Below, piece after piece: positions 20,880-29,495 of a stretch of 53,927 nucleotides of DNA; positions within the stretch are counted from its first letter, which is position 1; every line of letters begins with the position of its first letter. The notes beneath the pieces are model-generated. The model did no database searches. It saw only the letters and a list, made by a program, of their open reading frames with translations, and was not told the DNA's origin. A program made the position numbers and the translations under genes. Origin of the DNA: Rhodococcus sp. (in: high G+C Gram-positive bacteria) (GTDB lineage: Bacteria; Actinomycetota; Actinomycetes; Mycobacteriales; Mycobacteriaceae). The stretch is from the NCBI GenBank assembly GCA_012514505.1, contig JAAZAD010000023.1, positions 1 to 53,927 of the forward strand. The letters run 5' to 3'.

Positions 20880-20902
20880 TTCGGCACGAACTGTCGTCAG
20901 AC

Positions 20903-20950
20903 ATACGCAGAAGGGCCCCACACCAGCTGGTGTGGGGCCCTTCTGCGTAT
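20903..20950. terminator. 48-base perfect palindrome, bidirectional terminator
   Basis: From ATACGCAGAAGGGCCCCACA through the centre AGCT to TGTGGGGCCCTTCTGCGTAT the sequence is a perfect palindrome of 48 bases. It would form a stem of about 22 bp with a minimal loop in RNA from either strand. It lies between the convergent rpfA and a small minus-strand gene. Confidence 0.88.
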
Positions 20951-20957
20951 CGACCGC

Positions 20958-21146
20958 CTAGCGGTTGATGACGGTGCGCGGGTGCGCGTACGGCAACGAG
21001 CCCGCGGGCAGCGGGAACTCGGTGTCCTCCCCGTAGGGGGAAAGACCGCCTGCTCGACTCGACGACAGCTCGGTCACTGCGTGATCTCCGTCTGCAGTTT
21101 CCGGCCACCCTGGATCGACGTACTGCTTCTTCGAATTGTTAGCCAC
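20958..21146 (-). CDS. Small conserved-looking hypothetical protein
   Basis: A 62-residue acidic soluble protein. Distinctive segments are [38 protein letters not shown] and [15 protein letters not shown] have an impression of similar short proteins next to XPB-region genes in related actinobacteria, but cannot check. The GTG at 21146 is the best start; the same frame stays open far upstream, antisense to the next gene, which I regard as chance. It ends just beside the rpfA palindrome, which would also terminate this transcript. Confidence 0.55.
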   Translation of the reverse strand: MANNSKKQYVDPGWPETADGDHAVTELSSSRAGGLSPYGEDTEFPLPAGSLPYAHPRTVINR

Positions 21147-21207
21147 GTTGGATATTTTGACAGGAGCGAGAAGCGGCGTACAGCCCAGGTCTCTAATCTG
21201 ATAGTCG

Positions 21208-23502
21208 ATGACCGATATCGAAGACACCTCTGCGACCGCAACGACCGCCGCCACGTTCGCGGATTGGTTGGGTCGACGCTCCGACGAGGAGCTCACCGAA
21301 CTGCTGCGGCTACGCCCAGACCTGGCGGTCCCGCCACCGTCCACGGTCACCGTGCTGGCCGGCCGAGCCGAGCAGCGGGCCTCGGTAGCGCGGGAGGCCG
21401 ACAACCTCACCACCCTGGACTTCGGGATCCTCGAGATTCTGGCGCTGGAACGGGCCGCCGAGGTGGGAGTGTCACGGGCGCTGCTGGGCGAAGGTCTCGG
21501 ATCCCGGGCACCGAAGAAGGCGGTCGACCAGGCTCTGGCCGTGCTCCGGGCGTCAGCCCTGGTGTGGGGTGATTCCTCCCTGCATATCCCGCAGGCTGCG
21601 ATTGCGACGATCCCGTGGCGTGTCGGCCGCTCTGCCGAGCCTGTCGAGGTCATGAGCGAAGCGGAGATCGAGGCGGCGTTATCGGCCCTCGGTTCGGGTG
21701 AGCGAGAACTTCTCGACACGCTCGCCCGCACCAGTTCCATCGGACGCACCCGTGACGCGGCGCCCGGGACCTCGCCCGACCGCCCGGTGCAGCGCCTACT
21801 GTCGAGCGGACTCCTGACGTGGATCGACGACGAGACGGTCGAGTTGCCGCCCCAGGTGCGTCAGGTTCTGCGCGGCGAGGCCGTGTTCGATCCGGCCGCG
21901 CTCACGCCGCCTGCGGTCCGTACGAAGAAGAATCCGCCAACGAACATCAATGCCGCCGCCGCAGGCGAGGCGCTCGAAATGATTCGGCACTGCGAGAGCG
22001 TCCTCGCGATTCTGGGCGAATCCCCCGCCCCCGTTCTCCGCGCCGGCGGACTCGGTGTCCGCGAGTTGCGCCGGATCACCAAGATCGCCGGAATCGACGA
22101 GACGCGCGTGAGCCTGATCGTCGAGATTCTTGCGGGGGCGGGCCTGATCGCTGCCGGCATCCCGGATCCCGCCCCGACGGCAGATACGGCCGACAGCTAC
22201 TGGGCTCCCAGCGCCGGCGTCGACGGTTGGCTGACCGCGTCCACGGCCAAGCGCTGGCACACCCTCGCCGCGGCGTGGCTCGATCTTGCTCGGGCACCCT
22301 GGCTGGTGGGCATGCGCGACTCCAACGACAAACCGGTCGCCGCGCTGTCCGAGGAAGCCCGAGCGCCCTCTGCGCCACAGGATCGCCGCACGATTCTGGG
22401 GGCCTACGCGGACCTCGGAAGCGGAAACAGTGCCGACGAGTCAGATATCAGTCGGTTCCTGTCGTGGCAGCGTCCGCGGTGGGGTGGACGGCTGAGACCG
22501 TATTCCGTGGAGCGGACGGTAGCGGAGGCTACCGCGTTGGGCCTGGTCGCTCACGGTGCCCTGGGTTCGCCGGGCCGTGCGCTCTTGCACGGCGGCGACG
22601 CCGAAGCCGAGATGCAGTCTGCTCTACCGGAGCCCGTCGACTACTTTCTGGTCCAGGCCGACCTGACCGTCGTGGTGCCTGGCCCCTTGACACCGGAACT
22701 GCTCGAACAGTTGACGCTGGTCGCCGATCTCGAATCGGCCGGTGCTGCCTCGATGTACCGCATCAGCGAGACCAGCGTTCGCCGCGCGCTCGATGTGGGA
22801 ACGAGCGCCGCCGAACTGCACAGCCTCTTCTCCACCCGATCCCGTACGCCGGTACCGCAATCGCTGACCTACCTCATCGACGACGTGGCCCGCAGGCACG
22901 GCCGATTGCGCGCGGGCGTCGCCACCTCGTTCGTGCGGTGTGAGGACCCAGCGTTGTTGTCCGAGGTGCTCGCCTCCACGGTGGCGGAACCGTTGGCGTT
23001 GCGGGCGCTCGCACCCACCGTCGCGGTCTCACAGGCACCGCTGCGTGAGGTACTCGCCGAGCTGCGGGCCGCGGGCTTCTCGCCTGCGGGCGAGGATTCG
23101 ACCGGTGCGCTGGTGGATCTGCGTCCGCGAGGCTCTCGGGTTCAGGTCCGACGACCCAAGGCAGCGAACCGCACGCCCGCGGTCGCGACGGATACTCAGC
23201 TCGCGGCCCTGGTCCGAACGCTGCGGGCCGGGGATCTCGCGGCGTCGGCGGGCAGCCGCGGCGGTGTTCGGTCCGACGGCTCGCGAGCCGGGATGGCCGC
23301 AACCCTCGCGATGCTGACCAAGGCAGCCCAGCAACGCACCAGCGTCACCATCGGATACGTGGACGCGCAGGGCGTTGCGACGCATCGCATCGTCGACCCG
23401 GTCAGCGTGGGCGGAGGTCAGTTGGACGCCTTCGACCCGACGGTGGGTAGTGTTCGGCGCTTCACACTGCACCGGATCACCTCGGTATCTCCCGTCAGCT
23501 GA
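21208..23502 (+). CDS. Helicase-associated (XPB/Ssl2 N-terminal-like) protein with C-terminal WYL-like domain
   Basis: A 764-residue protein equivalent to Rv0862c, next to the XPB helicase as in mycobacteria. The N-terminal half is alpha-helical ([20 protein letters not shown]), the middle resembles the XPB/Ssl2 N-terminal helicase-associated region ([17 protein letters not shown], then [19 protein letters not shown]), and the last about 60 residues resemble a WYL domain ([20 protein letters not shown] to [14 protein letters not shown]). WYL domains sense ligands or DNA ends in bacterial regulators. No helicase motifs are present, so it is not an ATPase itself. A DNA-damage-linked role with XPB is plausible but unproven. 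The ATG at 21208 starts [10 protein letters not shown]. Its 3' end is overlapped antisense by the MerR gene. Confidence 0.8.
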   Translation: MTDIEDTSATATTAATFADWLGRRSDEELTELLRLRPDLAVPPPSTVTVLAGRAEQRASVAREADNLTTLDFGILEILALERAAEVGVSRALLGEGLGSRAPKKAVDQALAVLRASALVWGDSSLHIPQAAIATIPWRVGRSAEPVEVMSEAEIEAALSALGSGERELLDTLARTSSIGRTRDAAPGTSPDRPVQRLLSSGLLTWIDDETVELPPQVRQVLRGEAVFDPAALTPPAVRTKKNPPTNINAAAAGEALEMIRHCESVLAILGESPAPVLRAGGLGVRELRRITKIAGIDETRVSLIVEILAGAGLIAAGIPDPAPTADTADSYWAPSAGVDGWLTASTAKRWHTLAAAWLDLARAPWLVGMRDSNDKPVAALSEEARAPSAPQDRRTILGAYADLGSGNSADESDISRFLSWQRPRWGGRLRPYSVERTVAEATALGLVAHGALGSPGRALLHGGDAEAEMQSALPEPVDYFLVQADLTVVVPGPLTPELLEQLTLVADLESAGAASMYRISETSVRRALDVGTSAAELHSLFSTRSRTPVPQSLTYLIDDVARRHGRLRAGVATSFVRCEDPALLSEVLASTVAEPLALRALAPTVAVSQAPLREVLAELRAAGFSPAGEDSTGALVDLRPRGSRVQVRRPKAANRTPAVATDTQLAALVRTLRAGDLAASAGSRGGVRSDGSRAGMAATLAMLTKAAQQRTSVTIGYVDAQGVATHRIVDPVSVGGGQLDAFDPTVGSVRRFTLHRITSVSPVS

Positions 23503-24198
23503 GGCGCGGGCTCGACGATCTCCGATGACGGCGCTCAGTTCTGCTGCCGCATGGAGGAGAGCACGCGACCGAGCGTCGAGACTGGAATCCCGGGCGGCCA
23601 GGGCCGCTTTCACATCGTCGGCCCGGCGGTGTCGTGGGAGCTCCCGCATCACGACCCGCAGTGCCGGAACCCGATAGCCGGCACGCCGCAATTGGTGAAC
23701 GATGCGAGCGTCTCGCACCTGAGCGGGCGAGTACCGGCGATTTCTGCGCGGGGATTCGCGCCCTGGCACCACAAGCCCCTCTGCGTCCCAATACCGCAGC
23801 GTCGATGCCCGGACTCCGATCGCCTCGGCCAGTTCGGAGACGGTCATTGCGTCGTCGGGGTGTGAGTCGTCAACAGGTTCGGCCGAAATGGCGGCCGCAG
23901 CCTCCCGCGCGAGTGCGAGGTCATCGCGTTCTCGGTGCAGCCGGGCATGCGCCGCATCGAGGAGCGCCAACGCCGCACGCGTCGATTCGTGCACTGTGCG
24001 GACGATCCGTTTCGCTTCGACAGGACCGACACCTGCCGTCAGGTGCGTGTACGCGAGAGCGCACCGCACGTGGATCGACCGGTAGACGCGGTATCCCGAT
24101 TCTGTGCGCGTCGCCGGGGGTAGCACCCCGTCACGCTCGAGGTTGCGTACCTGTTGAACGGAGCAGCCGGCGATCCTGGCCACATCGAGGGTTTTCAT
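23029..24198 (-). CDS. MerR-family regulator with two HTH domains (TioE-like), 3' extended
   Basis: Two MerR-type DNA-binding domains occur in one chain. The first is at residues 1-70 (TLDVARIAGCSVQQVRNLER, ATRTESGYRVY). The second is at about 115-185 (TVSELAEAIGVRASTLRYWD, SPRRNRRYSPAQVRDARIVH). This layout fits the TioE-like regulators, normally about 240 residues. Here no stop occurs where the family usually ends (after ALLHAAAELSAVIGD, about residue 230). The frame continues for about 155 Arg-rich residues antisense to the WYL-like gene until 23029. The extension looks like non-coding shadow, so either the natural stop was lost or the protein really is extended. The ATG at 24198 follows GGAGGGAG. 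It is divergent from the DUF6194 gene. Confidence 0.8.
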   Translation of the reverse strand: MKTLDVARIAGCSVQQVRNLERDGVLPPATRTESGYRVYRSIHVRCALAYTHLTAGVGPVEAKRIVRTVHESTRAALALLDAAHARLHRERDDLALAREAAAAISAEPVDDSHPDDAMTVSELAEAIGVRASTLRYWDAEGLVVPGRESPRRNRRYSPAQVRDARIVHQLRRAGYRVPALRVVMRELPRHRRADDVKAALAARDSSLDARSRALLHAAAELSAVIGDRRARASADGRYRGDPVQCEAPNTTHRRVEGVQLTSAHADRVDDAMRRNALRVHVSDGDAGALLGCLGQHREGCGHPGSRAVGPNTAAAARRRREIPGPQRSDQGRELSIRRDRGRAVRCLGSSDLNPRASRTQIHQRTGRILARRREARGPQLGEYLTQRCL

Positions 24199-24220
24199 CG
24201 ATCTCCCTCCGCTTTCTGTG

Positions 24221-24237
24221 CACAAGCCTCCACAAGC
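24221..24237. promoter_or_regulatory. Candidate MerR operator in the divergent spacer
   Basis: CACAAGC occurs at 24221-24227 and 24231-24237, ten bases (one helical turn) apart, and the pair is framed by GTGC and GCAC. It lies in the 62-base spacer between the divergent MerR and DUF6194 genes, the expected place for autoregulation. No binding data can be read from the sequence. Confidence 0.35.
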
Positions 24238-24260
24238 ACTTTAATGACAGGCTGGAACAC

Positions 24261-24719
24261 ATGACCATGGACGAGATCATCGACTTCGTGAACGAACTCG
24301 AGAGCGTGCTGACGCTGCAACCACAGCCAGGTGACGGAACCCCGGAGATCAGCTGGGGCGACACCTTCTTCTACTACTCCCCAGACGGCGTGGTTCCCAC
24401 GACAGGGCAACCGTTCGCCACGATTGTCACCAAGGAGTATCCGGGAGAAGAGAGATCGGGCCTCGATCGCGCAGGAGCATTTCGCGTCAACGTCGCCTCC
24501 GGCAAGGAAGCCTTCGTTCGGTGGACGGCTCGACAACCCCGAGACTGCGCCGGGATCGCAGCTCCCGGTGTTCCGGATACAGTCCTCCCACATCCGGTCT
24601 ACGGCTCGGCCGGATGGCTCGCGGTGCTGAGCCCGGGCACGAATACGGATGACGTCGTCCAAGAGCTGCTTTTCAGCGCCTACCGTCTGGCCCGCACGCG
24701 CCTTGAACGGAAGCGTTAA
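24261..24719 (+). CDS. DUF6194 family protein
   Basis: A 152-residue cytoplasmic protein. The start MTMDEIIDFVNELESVLTLQ, the ISWGDTFFYYSPDG segment, QPFATIVTKEYPG, FRVNVASGKEAFVRW and the C-terminal GWLAVLSPGTNTDDVVQELL with an AYRLARTRLERKR helix resemble the DUF6194 family as I recall it (related to DUF1801/MmcQ-like small folds). No catalytic motif is visible. ATG 24261 and ATG 24267 are both possible starts. The divergent double-MerR regulator is a likely controller. Confidence 0.75.
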   Translation: MTMDEIIDFVNELESVLTLQPQPGDGTPEISWGDTFFYYSPDGVVPTTGQPFATIVTKEYPGEERSGLDRAGAFRVNVASGKEAFVRWTARQPRDCAGIAAPGVPDTVLPHPVYGSAGWLAVLSPGTNTDDVVQELLFSAYRLARTRLERKR

Positions 24720-24802
24720 CCGGAAAAACTCCGAACTGGCTATTTTCTGAAAATGAAGTATGGTCGGCCTTGTTGTGATTGCCACTTCGAAAGGGAGCGA
24801 CA

Positions 24803-24922
24803 ATGGCAGACAAGGGCAAGGGCCTGAAGAAGCCCGCACAGTCACTGAAGGAACGTCGCGCAGAAAAGCGCGCAAAGGTTGCAGAATCTTCGGAATTCAT
24901 CCGTAAGCGGAAGACGCACTGA
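24803..24922 (+). CDS. 39-residue highly basic small protein
   Basis: A short open frame starting MADKGKGLKKPAQSLKERRA and ending in EFIRKRKTH. It follows a good ribosome binding site (aaagggagcg, about eight bases before the ATG). About a third of the residues are lysine or arginine, and a single amphipathic helix is likely. The composition suggests binding to nucleic acid or the ribosome, but this is inference. Upstream, cttcgaaaggg and an A/T-rich stretch (aactggctattttctgaaaatgaagtatggtc, 24733-24765) could hold its own promoter. Confidence 0.65.
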   Translation: MADKGKGLKKPAQSLKERRAEKRAKVAESSEFIRKRKTH

Positions 24923-25131
24923 GGTTCGATCACCGCAATGTTCACAGCATCCAGCGAGTTGGAATCCCTGTACAGGACACTGAAATGTAGGCCGAAGGCA
25001 GATGTGTCCGCAGATCCACACACTGCCGGCTACATTTCCGGAATTTCCGTTGCACGACTTTTCGTGTTGGACGAGCGCGCGCATCTTTCCGGCGCCTTCA
25101 AAGATTCCACCTAGAAGGGAACAATCGAAAA

Positions 25132-25296
25132 GTGAAGAGAACTCTATCGGCACTCGACAGAATTCAGTCGCGCCTGGAATCGGAGCTCGACTCCGTCCAC
25201 GCCGTCAGTGACAAAGAATTGGGATACCGAGCAGGGATCGCAGAAGCGATCGCTCATGTGATGGAAGCTCGCGCGGCCGTCACGGCTCGGAACTGA
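25132..25296 (+). CDS. 54-residue helical small protein
   Basis: A GTG-started frame (VKRTLSALDRIQSRLESELD, ending in IAHVMEARAAVTARN) preceded by agaaggga. It should form two alpha helices with regular heptad-like spacing, so a small helical hairpin or dimer is likely. It stands alone between the basic small gene and the XPB gene. I do not recognise a family. Codon use (mixed third positions) is less GC-biased than in the neighbouring long genes. Confidence 0.6.
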   Translation: MKRTLSALDRIQSRLESELDSVHAVSDKELGYRAGIAEAIAHVMEARAAVTARN

Positions 25297-25407
25297 CCGC
25301 CCGCCGAGCACGGCAACCTCCTCACACCAGGCGACGTGGCGTAAGAAGCGGATAACCAGGACAATGGCAAGGCTGGTTACATCCGGCACCGCTATGAGGA
25401 GGTTTCC

Positions 25408-27066
25408 GTGACCGACGGACCGTTGATCGTTCAATCCGACAAGACGCTGCTGTTGGAGGTCGATCATGAACGTGCCGGCGACGCCCGGCAGGCGATCGCG
25501 CCGTTCGCCGAGCTCGAGCGCGCCCCCGAGCACGTTCACACTTACCGGATCACACCGTTGGCGTTGTGGAATGCACGCGCTGCGGGACACGACGCCGAGC
25601 AGGTCGTCGATGCCCTGGTCAACTACTCGAGGTTCGCGGTCCCCCAGCCGTTGCTGGTCGACATCGTCGACACCATGGCCCGCTACGGGCGCTTGCAGCT
25701 GGTGAAGAATCCCGCCCACGGACTCACCCTGGTCAGCCTCGACCGTGCCGTCCTCACCGAGGTGACGCGGCACAAGAAGATCGCACCGATGTTGGGTGCA
25801 GCGGTCGACGACGACACCGTCATCGTTCATCCCAGCGAACGCGGCCGCCTCAAACAAATGCTGCTGAAGGTCGGCTGGCCGGCCGAGGATCTCGCCGGGT
25901 ACGTGGACGGCGAGGCACACCCGATCGACCTGGCCTTCGAGGAAGGCCACTGGCACCTGCGCGATTACCAGGAAATGGCGGCCGACTCCTTCTGGGCCGG
26001 CGGGTCCGGTGTGGTGGTGCTGCCCTGTGGTGCCGGCAAGACCATGGTCGGCGCCGCCGCGATGGCGAAGGCGAAGGCAACCACCCTGATCCTGGTCACG
26101 AACACGGTTGCGGGACGTCAGTGGAAGCGTGAGCTGATTGCGCGCACGTCCCTCACAGAGGAAGAGATCGGTGAGTACTCAGGCGAACGTAAGGAGATCC
26201 GGCCGATCACCATCGCGACGTATCAGGTGGTCACGCGCCGCACGAAGGGCGAATACAAGCACCTCGAGTTGTTCGACTCCCGTGACTGGGGACTCGTGAT
26301 CTACGACGAGGTGCACCTGCTCCCCGCGCCCGTGTTCCGGATGACGGCCGATTTGCAGTCCCGCCGTCGCCTCGGACTGACTGCCACCCTCGTCCGTGAG
26401 GACGGGCGCGAAGGTGACGTGTTCTCCCTGATCGGCCCCAAGCTGTACGACGCTCCGTGGAAGGACATCGAGGCGCAGGGGTGGATCGCCCCGGCCGACT
26501 GCATCGAGGTCCGGGTGACCATGACCGAGGCGGAACGCATGGCCTACGCCGTCGCCGAACCGGACGAGCGGTACAAGCTGTGCTCCACCGCGCACACCAA
26601 GATCGCCGTGGTGAAGTCCATCCTGGACCGTCACCCGGATGCGCCGACCCTGGTGATCGGCGCCTACCTCGATCAACTGGACGAGCTCGGCGAGGCTCTG
26701 GATGCGCCTGTCATCAAGGGCTCCACCAAGAACAAGGAACGCGAGGAACTGTTCGACAAGTTCCGGTCGGGCGAGATCCAAACTCTCGTGGTCAGCAAGG
26801 TCGCGAACTTCTCGATCGACCTCCCCGAGGCATCGGTAGCCGTCCAGGTCTCGGGCACGTTCGGATCGCGACAGGAAGAAGCGCAGCGTTTGGGCCGTTT
26901 GCTGCGGCCGAAGCACGACGGCGGTCAGGCGCACTTCTATTCGGTGGTTTCACGCGACACGTTGGAAGCCGAGTACGCGGCGCACCGGCAGCGTTTCCTC
27001 GCCGAGCAGGGCTATGCGTACCGGATCACGGACGCCGACGACCTGCTGGGACCGGCAATCGGATAG
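25408..27066 (+). CDS. DNA repair helicase XPB (ERCC3-like)
   Basis: A superfamily 2 3'-5' DNA helicase of 552 residues, equivalent to Rv0861c. The N-terminal damage-recognition-like part (DGPLIVQSDKTLLLEVDH to about 180) precedes RecA domain 1, with Walker A GAGKT (K near residue 211), the DEVH box at about 300-303 and motif III LGLTATLVREDG. RecA domain 2 has motif VI QEEAQRLGRLLRPK. Bacterial XPB pairs with nucleases such as Bax1 in some archaea; no nuclease gene adjoins here. GTG start after gaggaggt. A DUF3239 gene follows nine bases later. Confidence 0.92.
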   Translation: MTDGPLIVQSDKTLLLEVDHERAGDARQAIAPFAELERAPEHVHTYRITPLALWNARAAGHDAEQVVDALVNYSRFAVPQPLLVDIVDTMARYGRLQLVKNPAHGLTLVSLDRAVLTEVTRHKKIAPMLGAAVDDDTVIVHPSERGRLKQMLLKVGWPAEDLAGYVDGEAHPIDLAFEEGHWHLRDYQEMAADSFWAGGSGVVVLPCGAGKTMVGAAAMAKAKATTLILVTNTVAGRQWKRELIARTSLTEEEIGEYSGERKEIRPITIATYQVVTRRTKGEYKHLELFDSRDWGLVIYDEVHLLPAPVFRMTADLQSRRRLGLTATLVREDGREGDVFSLIGPKLYDAPWKDIEAQGWIAPADCIEVRVTMTEAERMAYAVAEPDERYKLCSTAHTKIAVVKSILDRHPDAPTLVIGAYLDQLDELGEALDAPVIKGSTKNKEREELFDKFRSGEIQTLVVSKVANFSIDLPEASVAVQVSGTFGSRQEEAQRLGRLLRPKHDGGQAHFYSVVSRDTLEAEYAAHRQRFLAEQGYAYRITDADDLLGPAIG

Positions 27067-27075
27067 CGTCGTCAC

Positions 27076-27744
27076 GTGCGACATTTCGAGTTCACGGTCG
27101 ACCGTGCCCATGCCAAAGCGGTGAACCAGACCCTCACCGAGCTCCGTCGAATGCAGGTGTCGGCAGTGGTGTTCGCCGTGATCCTCGCCGTCGGCGCCGG
27201 ATTCCTGATCCTCCTCGGTCACACCTGGTCGGTGATTCTGGGTGTGGTTCTGATCGCCGGTGCCGTCTCGTCCCTGTGGCTGGCCTTCTGGTTGCCACGC
27301 AAGATGGGCAGCGTCGAAGACATGTATCGGAAGAGCCCGCTGGTGCCTGCGGTGGTCTCCGAACTGCACCCCCGCGCCATGACCTTGCTTGCGCTGGTCG
27401 ATGTCGCGAAACCGGACACCGACGGCTCGGCCTACGCCCTGGTGACCCGCAATATCCCTCTACTCCCCGGCCAGAAGCAGCGCGTCGGCGACAAGGTGCC
27501 GTCCGTTGCCCTGCTCGGTGACCGTGGCACCCGAAGCACCGCGACGACGTGGCAGATGGTCAGCCCGATGCCGATCGCGTGGGGCACCAAGGACGTCGCC
27601 GTCCGCGCTCGCGCAGTGGAGGCGATCGACAAAGTCGAATGGAACTTTCTCGCGTCCAAGATCAAGGAGTCGGTGACCGTGCAGAACACCCCGGATCAGC
27701 GCGTTCTCCTCGAGATCGGTGAGTTGCCCAAGGAAATGCGCTGA
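27076..27744 (+). CDS. DUF3239 membrane protein
   Basis: A 222-residue protein. It has a short cytoplasmic N-terminus (RHFEFTVDRAHAKAVNQTL), two adjacent transmembrane helices (VVFAVILAVGAGFLILLG and VILGVVLIAGAVSSLWLAFW) and a soluble C-terminal domain from about residue 75 (MGSVEDMYRKSPLVPAVVSE). The pattern fits DUF3239, found in corynebacteria and rhodococci. Function unknown. The GTG start is nine bases after the XPB stop, so it is probably co-transcribed. Confidence 0.8.
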   Translation: MRHFEFTVDRAHAKAVNQTLTELRRMQVSAVVFAVILAVGAGFLILLGHTWSVILGVVLIAGAVSSLWLAFWLPRKMGSVEDMYRKSPLVPAVVSELHPRAMTLLALVDVAKPDTDGSAYALVTRNIPLLPGQKQRVGDKVPSVALLGDRGTRSTATTWQMVSPMPIAWGTKDVAVRARAVEAIDKVEWNFLASKIKESVTVQNTPDQRVLLEIGELPKEMR

Positions 27745-27828
27745 CGGAAGTACTGCATCGTGACGACGCGCGCCGAGTAGCGCCGGACCATGGTGCTGGT
27801 GGGCGGCGCAACTCGCGGTGAGGCACGG

Positions 27829-29178
27829 TCAGGCTGCTCGAGGTCCCGCCCGTTCACTGACGGTGGCGCGGTGGTTCGACGGCAACGGTTCGGGTCGCAT
27901 CCCGAACGGTGAGGGCGGGAAGAACCACGGGTGCCGGTCAGCACCCATCCGGACTTCCCACGCCGAGTGATGCAACAACCGGTGGTGAAAACCGCACAGC
28001 AACACCAGATTGTCCATATTCGTGGGTCCGTGGTCGGCCCAATGCTTGATGTGGTGCCCTTCGCACCAGGAGGCGGGGGCTCCGCAGTTCGGGAACGCAC
28101 ACCCACGGTCGCGGGTGACCAGGGCGCGGCGCTGTTTGCCGGTGACGGTGCGGACCGTGTCCCCCAAATCCAACGGCGCACCATCGGGGTCGACCACCAC
28201 GGTGGACAGCAGGCAATCGCACGACAGTAGCCGGGCCGTGTTCACCGTGATCGGGCCCATCCACGACGCCCACCCCACATGATCATGATCCGGATCGTCG
28301 AACAGATCCTCGTATGCCTGCCGTTCGGACTGTGAATGCGGGGCTGAGTGTTCAGCCAGATCGGCGGCTTTCACCGTCACACTGATGTGCGGTTTCTGCC
28401 CGCCCTCGACCGGCCCAGCACCGGAGGCCAGATAGCGGCGCAGTAGTTCGGTGAACCCATCCGCCCGGCGCTTTGCCGGGGTCCGTGCGTCCGGTGTGCC
28501 GTCCGTGGCCGGTCGCGGTTTCGATAACCCAGACAGGGCCGCCAGCAGCATCTCCCCGGTCACCGCATCCAGATCACCCTTCACCGACATGCGCCCGTTC
28601 AAGGTTCTCGAGGCATGAAACTCGTTGCGCTCGACATCTTCCGCCGGTGGCGTGGTGTCGGATTCGAAGATGTGCTCGAGCTTCGAGATGACGGCCCGCA
28701 CCCCGTCCGTGGTCGCCGCAGGACCGGATGCCGCCGCCAACAACGCGTCCCGGCACGCCCCCAACGCCTCCGCCGGCATTCCAGCCGGTGGCTTTTCGCA
28801 GAACCGCACGATCAACCCCGCATGGGCAATCGAAACCTCACCGGCATCCAAGGCGCCGCCGACCTCCGGGTGATCCCGCAACGCAGCCCCAAGGGTGATC
28901 AACCGCCCTGCCGCACCCACTTCCAACAGGGTGTTGCACGCCAACCACATTTTGGTGCTGCGATACCCGAGCACATCCATCTTGCAGCGGGCATCGACCT
29001 CCGCAACCAGGCGCACCCGGCGAGCCTCCAAACCGGCAATCTCAGCCGACAGCTCCAACACGGAGTCGCACAGCTGTTGATCGGCCAGCTGCCACGACTC
29101 CGGCACATTCGCCGACAACCGCAGCGCATCAGCTTTCAGCTGCTCGTCTACCCCGTGGTGTGAATCCCCCGACCCCAT
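27829..29178 (-). CDS. DUF222/HNH endonuclease protein (13E12-repeat type), LexA-controlled
   Basis: A 449-residue protein with an N-terminal DUF222 helical domain (about residues 25-330, including LLEVGAAGRLITLGAALRDH and GEVSIAHAGLIVRFCE) and a C-terminal HNH nuclease domain. The HNH motif has cysteines and histidines in CAFPNCGAPASWCEGHHIKH, then HGPTNMDNLVLLC and FHHRLLHH. These proteins are abundant and variable in actinobacteria (the 13E12 repeat family of mycobacteria). Their DNA target is unknown. A perfect LexA box lies 15-30 bases before the ATG, so induction during DNA damage is expected. It opens the accessory region and converges on the DUF3239 gene. Confidence 0.9.
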   Translation of the reverse strand: MGSGDSHHGVDEQLKADALRLSANVPESWQLADQQLCDSVLELSAEIAGLEARRVRLVAEVDARCKMDVLGYRSTKMWLACNTLLEVGAAGRLITLGAALRDHPEVGGALDAGEVSIAHAGLIVRFCEKPPAGMPAEALGACRDALLAAASGPAATTDGVRAVISKLEHIFESDTTPPAEDVERNEFHASRTLNGRMSVKGDLDAVTGEMLLAALSGLSKPRPATDGTPDARTPAKRRADGFTELLRRYLASGAGPVEGGQKPHISVTVKAADLAEHSAPHSQSERQAYEDLFDDPDHDHVGWASWMGPITVNTARLLSCDCLLSTVVVDPDGAPLDLGDTVRTVTGKQRRALVTRDRGCAFPNCGAPASWCEGHHIKHWADHGPTNMDNLVLLCGFHHRLLHHSAWEVRMGADRHPWFFPPSPFGMRPEPLPSNHRATVSERAGPRAA

Positions 29179-29192
29179 GAACCAACCCTAGT

Positions 29193-29208
29193 TCGAACAT
29201 CCGTTCGA
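29193..29208. promoter_or_regulatory. LexA (SOS) box upstream of the HNH gene
   Basis: TCGAACATCCGTTCGA is a perfect match to the actinobacterial/Gram-positive LexA consensus TCGAAC-N4-GTTCGA. It lies 15 bases upstream of the minus-strand ATG at 29178, where it would block the promoter. Confidence 0.88.
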
Positions 29209-29218
29209 GTCAAGCGTT

Positions 29219-29495
29219 CTGGCTGAACATAACTTCCGACTTGTATGGGTTCGCGGTCTCGTGTTCGAACCGACGGGTTCGTAACGTGCCGTAGGAGACC
29301 ACGGGGATGGCCCGAAACACTTCCTGCCACCCGACCGGCCGGAGGGTTGGCTCTCTAAGGGTTCTGCCTCCCTGCTGGTCTCCGTCCGAGGCCTGGCTCA
29401 ACACAGGAACTCCGCCACCTGCCGGTGGTAACCGCAAGTCGGAATGCCGGCCCCGGAACACACCGCCCACCAGCGAGGAAAGGTTGTTCGTACCG
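29219..29495 (+). ncRNA. Non-coding left end of the IS110 element, candidate bridge-RNA region
   Basis: About 275 bases before the transposase lack a credible gene and contain several GC-rich complementary segments (for example ccgaccggccggagggttgg). In the IS110 group the non-coding end upstream of the recombinase encodes a structured bridge RNA that specifies target and donor sites. I infer this role from position only; no loop pairing was verified and the element's edge is not defined. Confidence 0.35.

Noticed and set aside
20217-20921. A 234-residue Gly-rich minus-strand frame over rpfA
   Set aside because: Its low-complexity glycine repeats are the antisense of RpfA Pro/Ala codons, and it has no ribosome binding site.
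29193-29208. SOS box as part of the IS110 left end
   Set aside because: It is positioned for the divergent HNH gene and matches the LexA consensus perfectly; IS110 ends do not carry such a site.
29263-29290. Second LexA-like sequence TCGAACCGACGGGTTCG
   Set aside because: The half sites have the wrong spacing for LexA, so it is probably chance symmetry within the IS end.
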